From: Cellvibrionales bacterium
GTDB lineage: Bacteria; Pseudomonadota; Gammaproteobacteria; Pseudomonadales; UBA7434
DNA: 6,347 bases
Reading direction: 5' to 3'
Assembly: GCA_018668095.1 (NCBI GenBank)
Contig: JABIQF010000068.1
Span: 1-6,347, forward strand
Shown here: one piece after another, positions 5,510-6,347 of the stretch
Numbering within the stretch: the first letter of the stretch is position 1
Layout of the letters: every line of letters starts with the position of its first letter
Notes under the pieces: model-generated
Database searches by the model: none
What the model was told of the DNA's origin: nothing
The model's input: only the letters and a program-made list of their open reading frames with translations
Translations under genes and position numbers: made by a program

Positions 5510-6347
5510 TTTATTCCTCGAGTTGAGGTGTTTGTCATGGCTACGGGTTGGCTATGACTTATTATTTTTCGCTGTGTATCCAGCTCATATAAATGGTGCA
5601 TTTTTTTAGGCAGAGTAGTAAAGCCGTGTTCGGTAATGCGCTGGTAGTGATCAATAAAATGCTGAAGCTCTGTCGTGCTCATGATGCCGGGATGTGATTT
5701 TCTATCGTCGCTAAAAAAATCAACGCCCAGTTGCTTCGCCATTTTTTGTTCTTGTTCCACACGCCATTGGTAAACGCAATTAAAAGAGGGTGCCTTTAAC
5801 ATTAGCCAGCAATCGACTAAAGAAAATAACTCGGCATAATCTTGAGCGAGCGCTTGGTTGACGAACTCACGCCATTCGCCGTTAGCATCTTGGTGGCTTT
5901 CTAATGTATTAATAGCTGTTTCAAGTTGCGCGGCTGTTTGTGGTTCAGCGCCAAGGCACCAGCCTTCAAGAATAATCACTTTAACTGGCTGCTCAATGAC
6001 TTGGGGGTTTGCTATATCTCGGTCGTCATGGCTTTTATCGAAAACGGGTAACTCAACTGTACCTGTGCTTTGTTCTTTTAAAGCCATGAGCTGTTGAATA
6101 GCCAATGCGGTATCGTGAGTGCCCGGTACGCCGCGTGTAGAAAGAAGGGGATGTTTGCTTTCAGCCAGTGCCAGGCGATCATTCTTCGTTAGATAAAAAT
6201 CATCGAGTGATACACAAATTGACTCGATATTGTGCGCAAGCACCAAGGTGGTGCGTAAATAGTTTGCCAGTGTTGACTTGCCCGAGCCTTGGCAGCCATT
6301 GATACCAATCACTAAGGTTTTTTCTGGCGCTGCACTTAAAAGAGAGA
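5506..6347 (-). CDS. P-loop kinase, probable D-glycerate 3-kinase of plant GLYK type (5' end outside window)
   Basis: Probably phosphorylates D-glycerate with ATP to 3-phosphoglycerate, the acceptor used by the synthase in this cluster. Counting the Val at 6310-6312 as residue 1, the Walker A loop is GCQGSGKST (6-14, K12), followed by SLDDFYLT (35-42), RGVPGTHD (60-67), FDKSHDDR (91-98) and the Walker B-like VIILEGWCLG (112-121). This order is characteristic of the GLYK/Tda10-like kinases related to uridine kinase and phosphoribulokinase. A GTG at 6310-6312 could be read as a start, but the frame stays open to the window edge with SAAPEKTLVIGINGCQG, and the beta strand leading into the P-loop would begin right at the GTG. 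Members from gammaproteobacteria, as I recall them, have an N-terminal extension before the P-loop, so the true start is very likely outside. The stop overlaps the phosphatase ATG by 4 bp. Other small-molecule kinases cannot be fully excluded. Confidence 0.85.
   Translation of the reverse strand, partial: SLLSAAPEKTLVIGINGCQGSGKSTLANYLRTTLVLAHNIESICVSLDDFYLTKNDRLALAESKHPLLSTRGVPGTHDTALAIQQLMALKEQSTGTVELPVFDKSHDDRDIANPQVIEQPVKVIILEGWCLGAEPQTAAQLETAINTLESHQDANGEWREFVNQALAQDYAELFSLVDCWLMLKAPSFNCVYQWRVEQEQKMAKQLGVDFFSDDRKSHPGIMSTTELQHFIDHYQRITEHGFTTLPKKMHHLYELDTQRKIISHSQPVAMTNTSTRGIK
5515..5519 (-). promoter_or_regulatory. Shine-Dalgarno of gpgP, inside the kinase gene
   Basis: GAGGA on the minus strand lies 5 nt upstream of the phosphatase ATG (5507-5509) and within the last codons of the kinase. 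Together with the ATGA overlap it supports both the phosphatase start and coupled translation. Confidence 0.7.

Overview
All recognisable genes lie on the minus strand. The window reads as a chromosomal stretch from a Gram-negative, probably marine or halotolerant gammaproteobacterium. That placement is an inference from the gene set, the moderate GC content by eye and the bacterial-type leuS; no rRNA or other taxonomic marker is present.

Layout, in transcription order (high to low coordinates): (1) 6347-5506, a P-loop kinase of the plant-type D-glycerate 3-kinase family, cut at its 5' end by the window edge; (2) 5509-4643, a HAD phosphatase of the mannosyl-3-phosphoglycerate phosphatase family, overlapping the kinase by 4 bp (ATGA); (3) a 102-bp AT-rich gap; (4) 4540-3320, a GT-A glycosyltransferase of the glucosyl-3-phosphoglycerate synthase type; (5) a 40-bp gap; (6) 3279-1486, a GH13_18 phosphorylase that resembles glucosylglycerate phosphorylase; (7) a 154-bp gap holding a possible promoter and two dyads; (8) 1331-1, the N-terminal half of leucyl-tRNA synthetase, running off the left edge.

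Genes 1, 2, 4 and 6 together make a closed cycle around the compatible solute glucosylglycerate. The kinase converts glycerate to 3-phosphoglycerate. The synthase adds glucose from an NDP-glucose. The phosphatase releases glucosylglycerate. The phosphorylase splits it with phosphate to glucose 1-phosphate and glycerate, and the glycerate can re-enter through the kinase. The families are read from sequence motifs. The substrate assignments are inferred from family knowledge and from the four genes being neighbours. leuS is probably an unrelated housekeeping gene with its own promoter.

No tRNA, rRNA, CRISPR array, insertion sequence, phage gene or convincing intrinsic terminator was seen. The plus strand appears to carry no genes.
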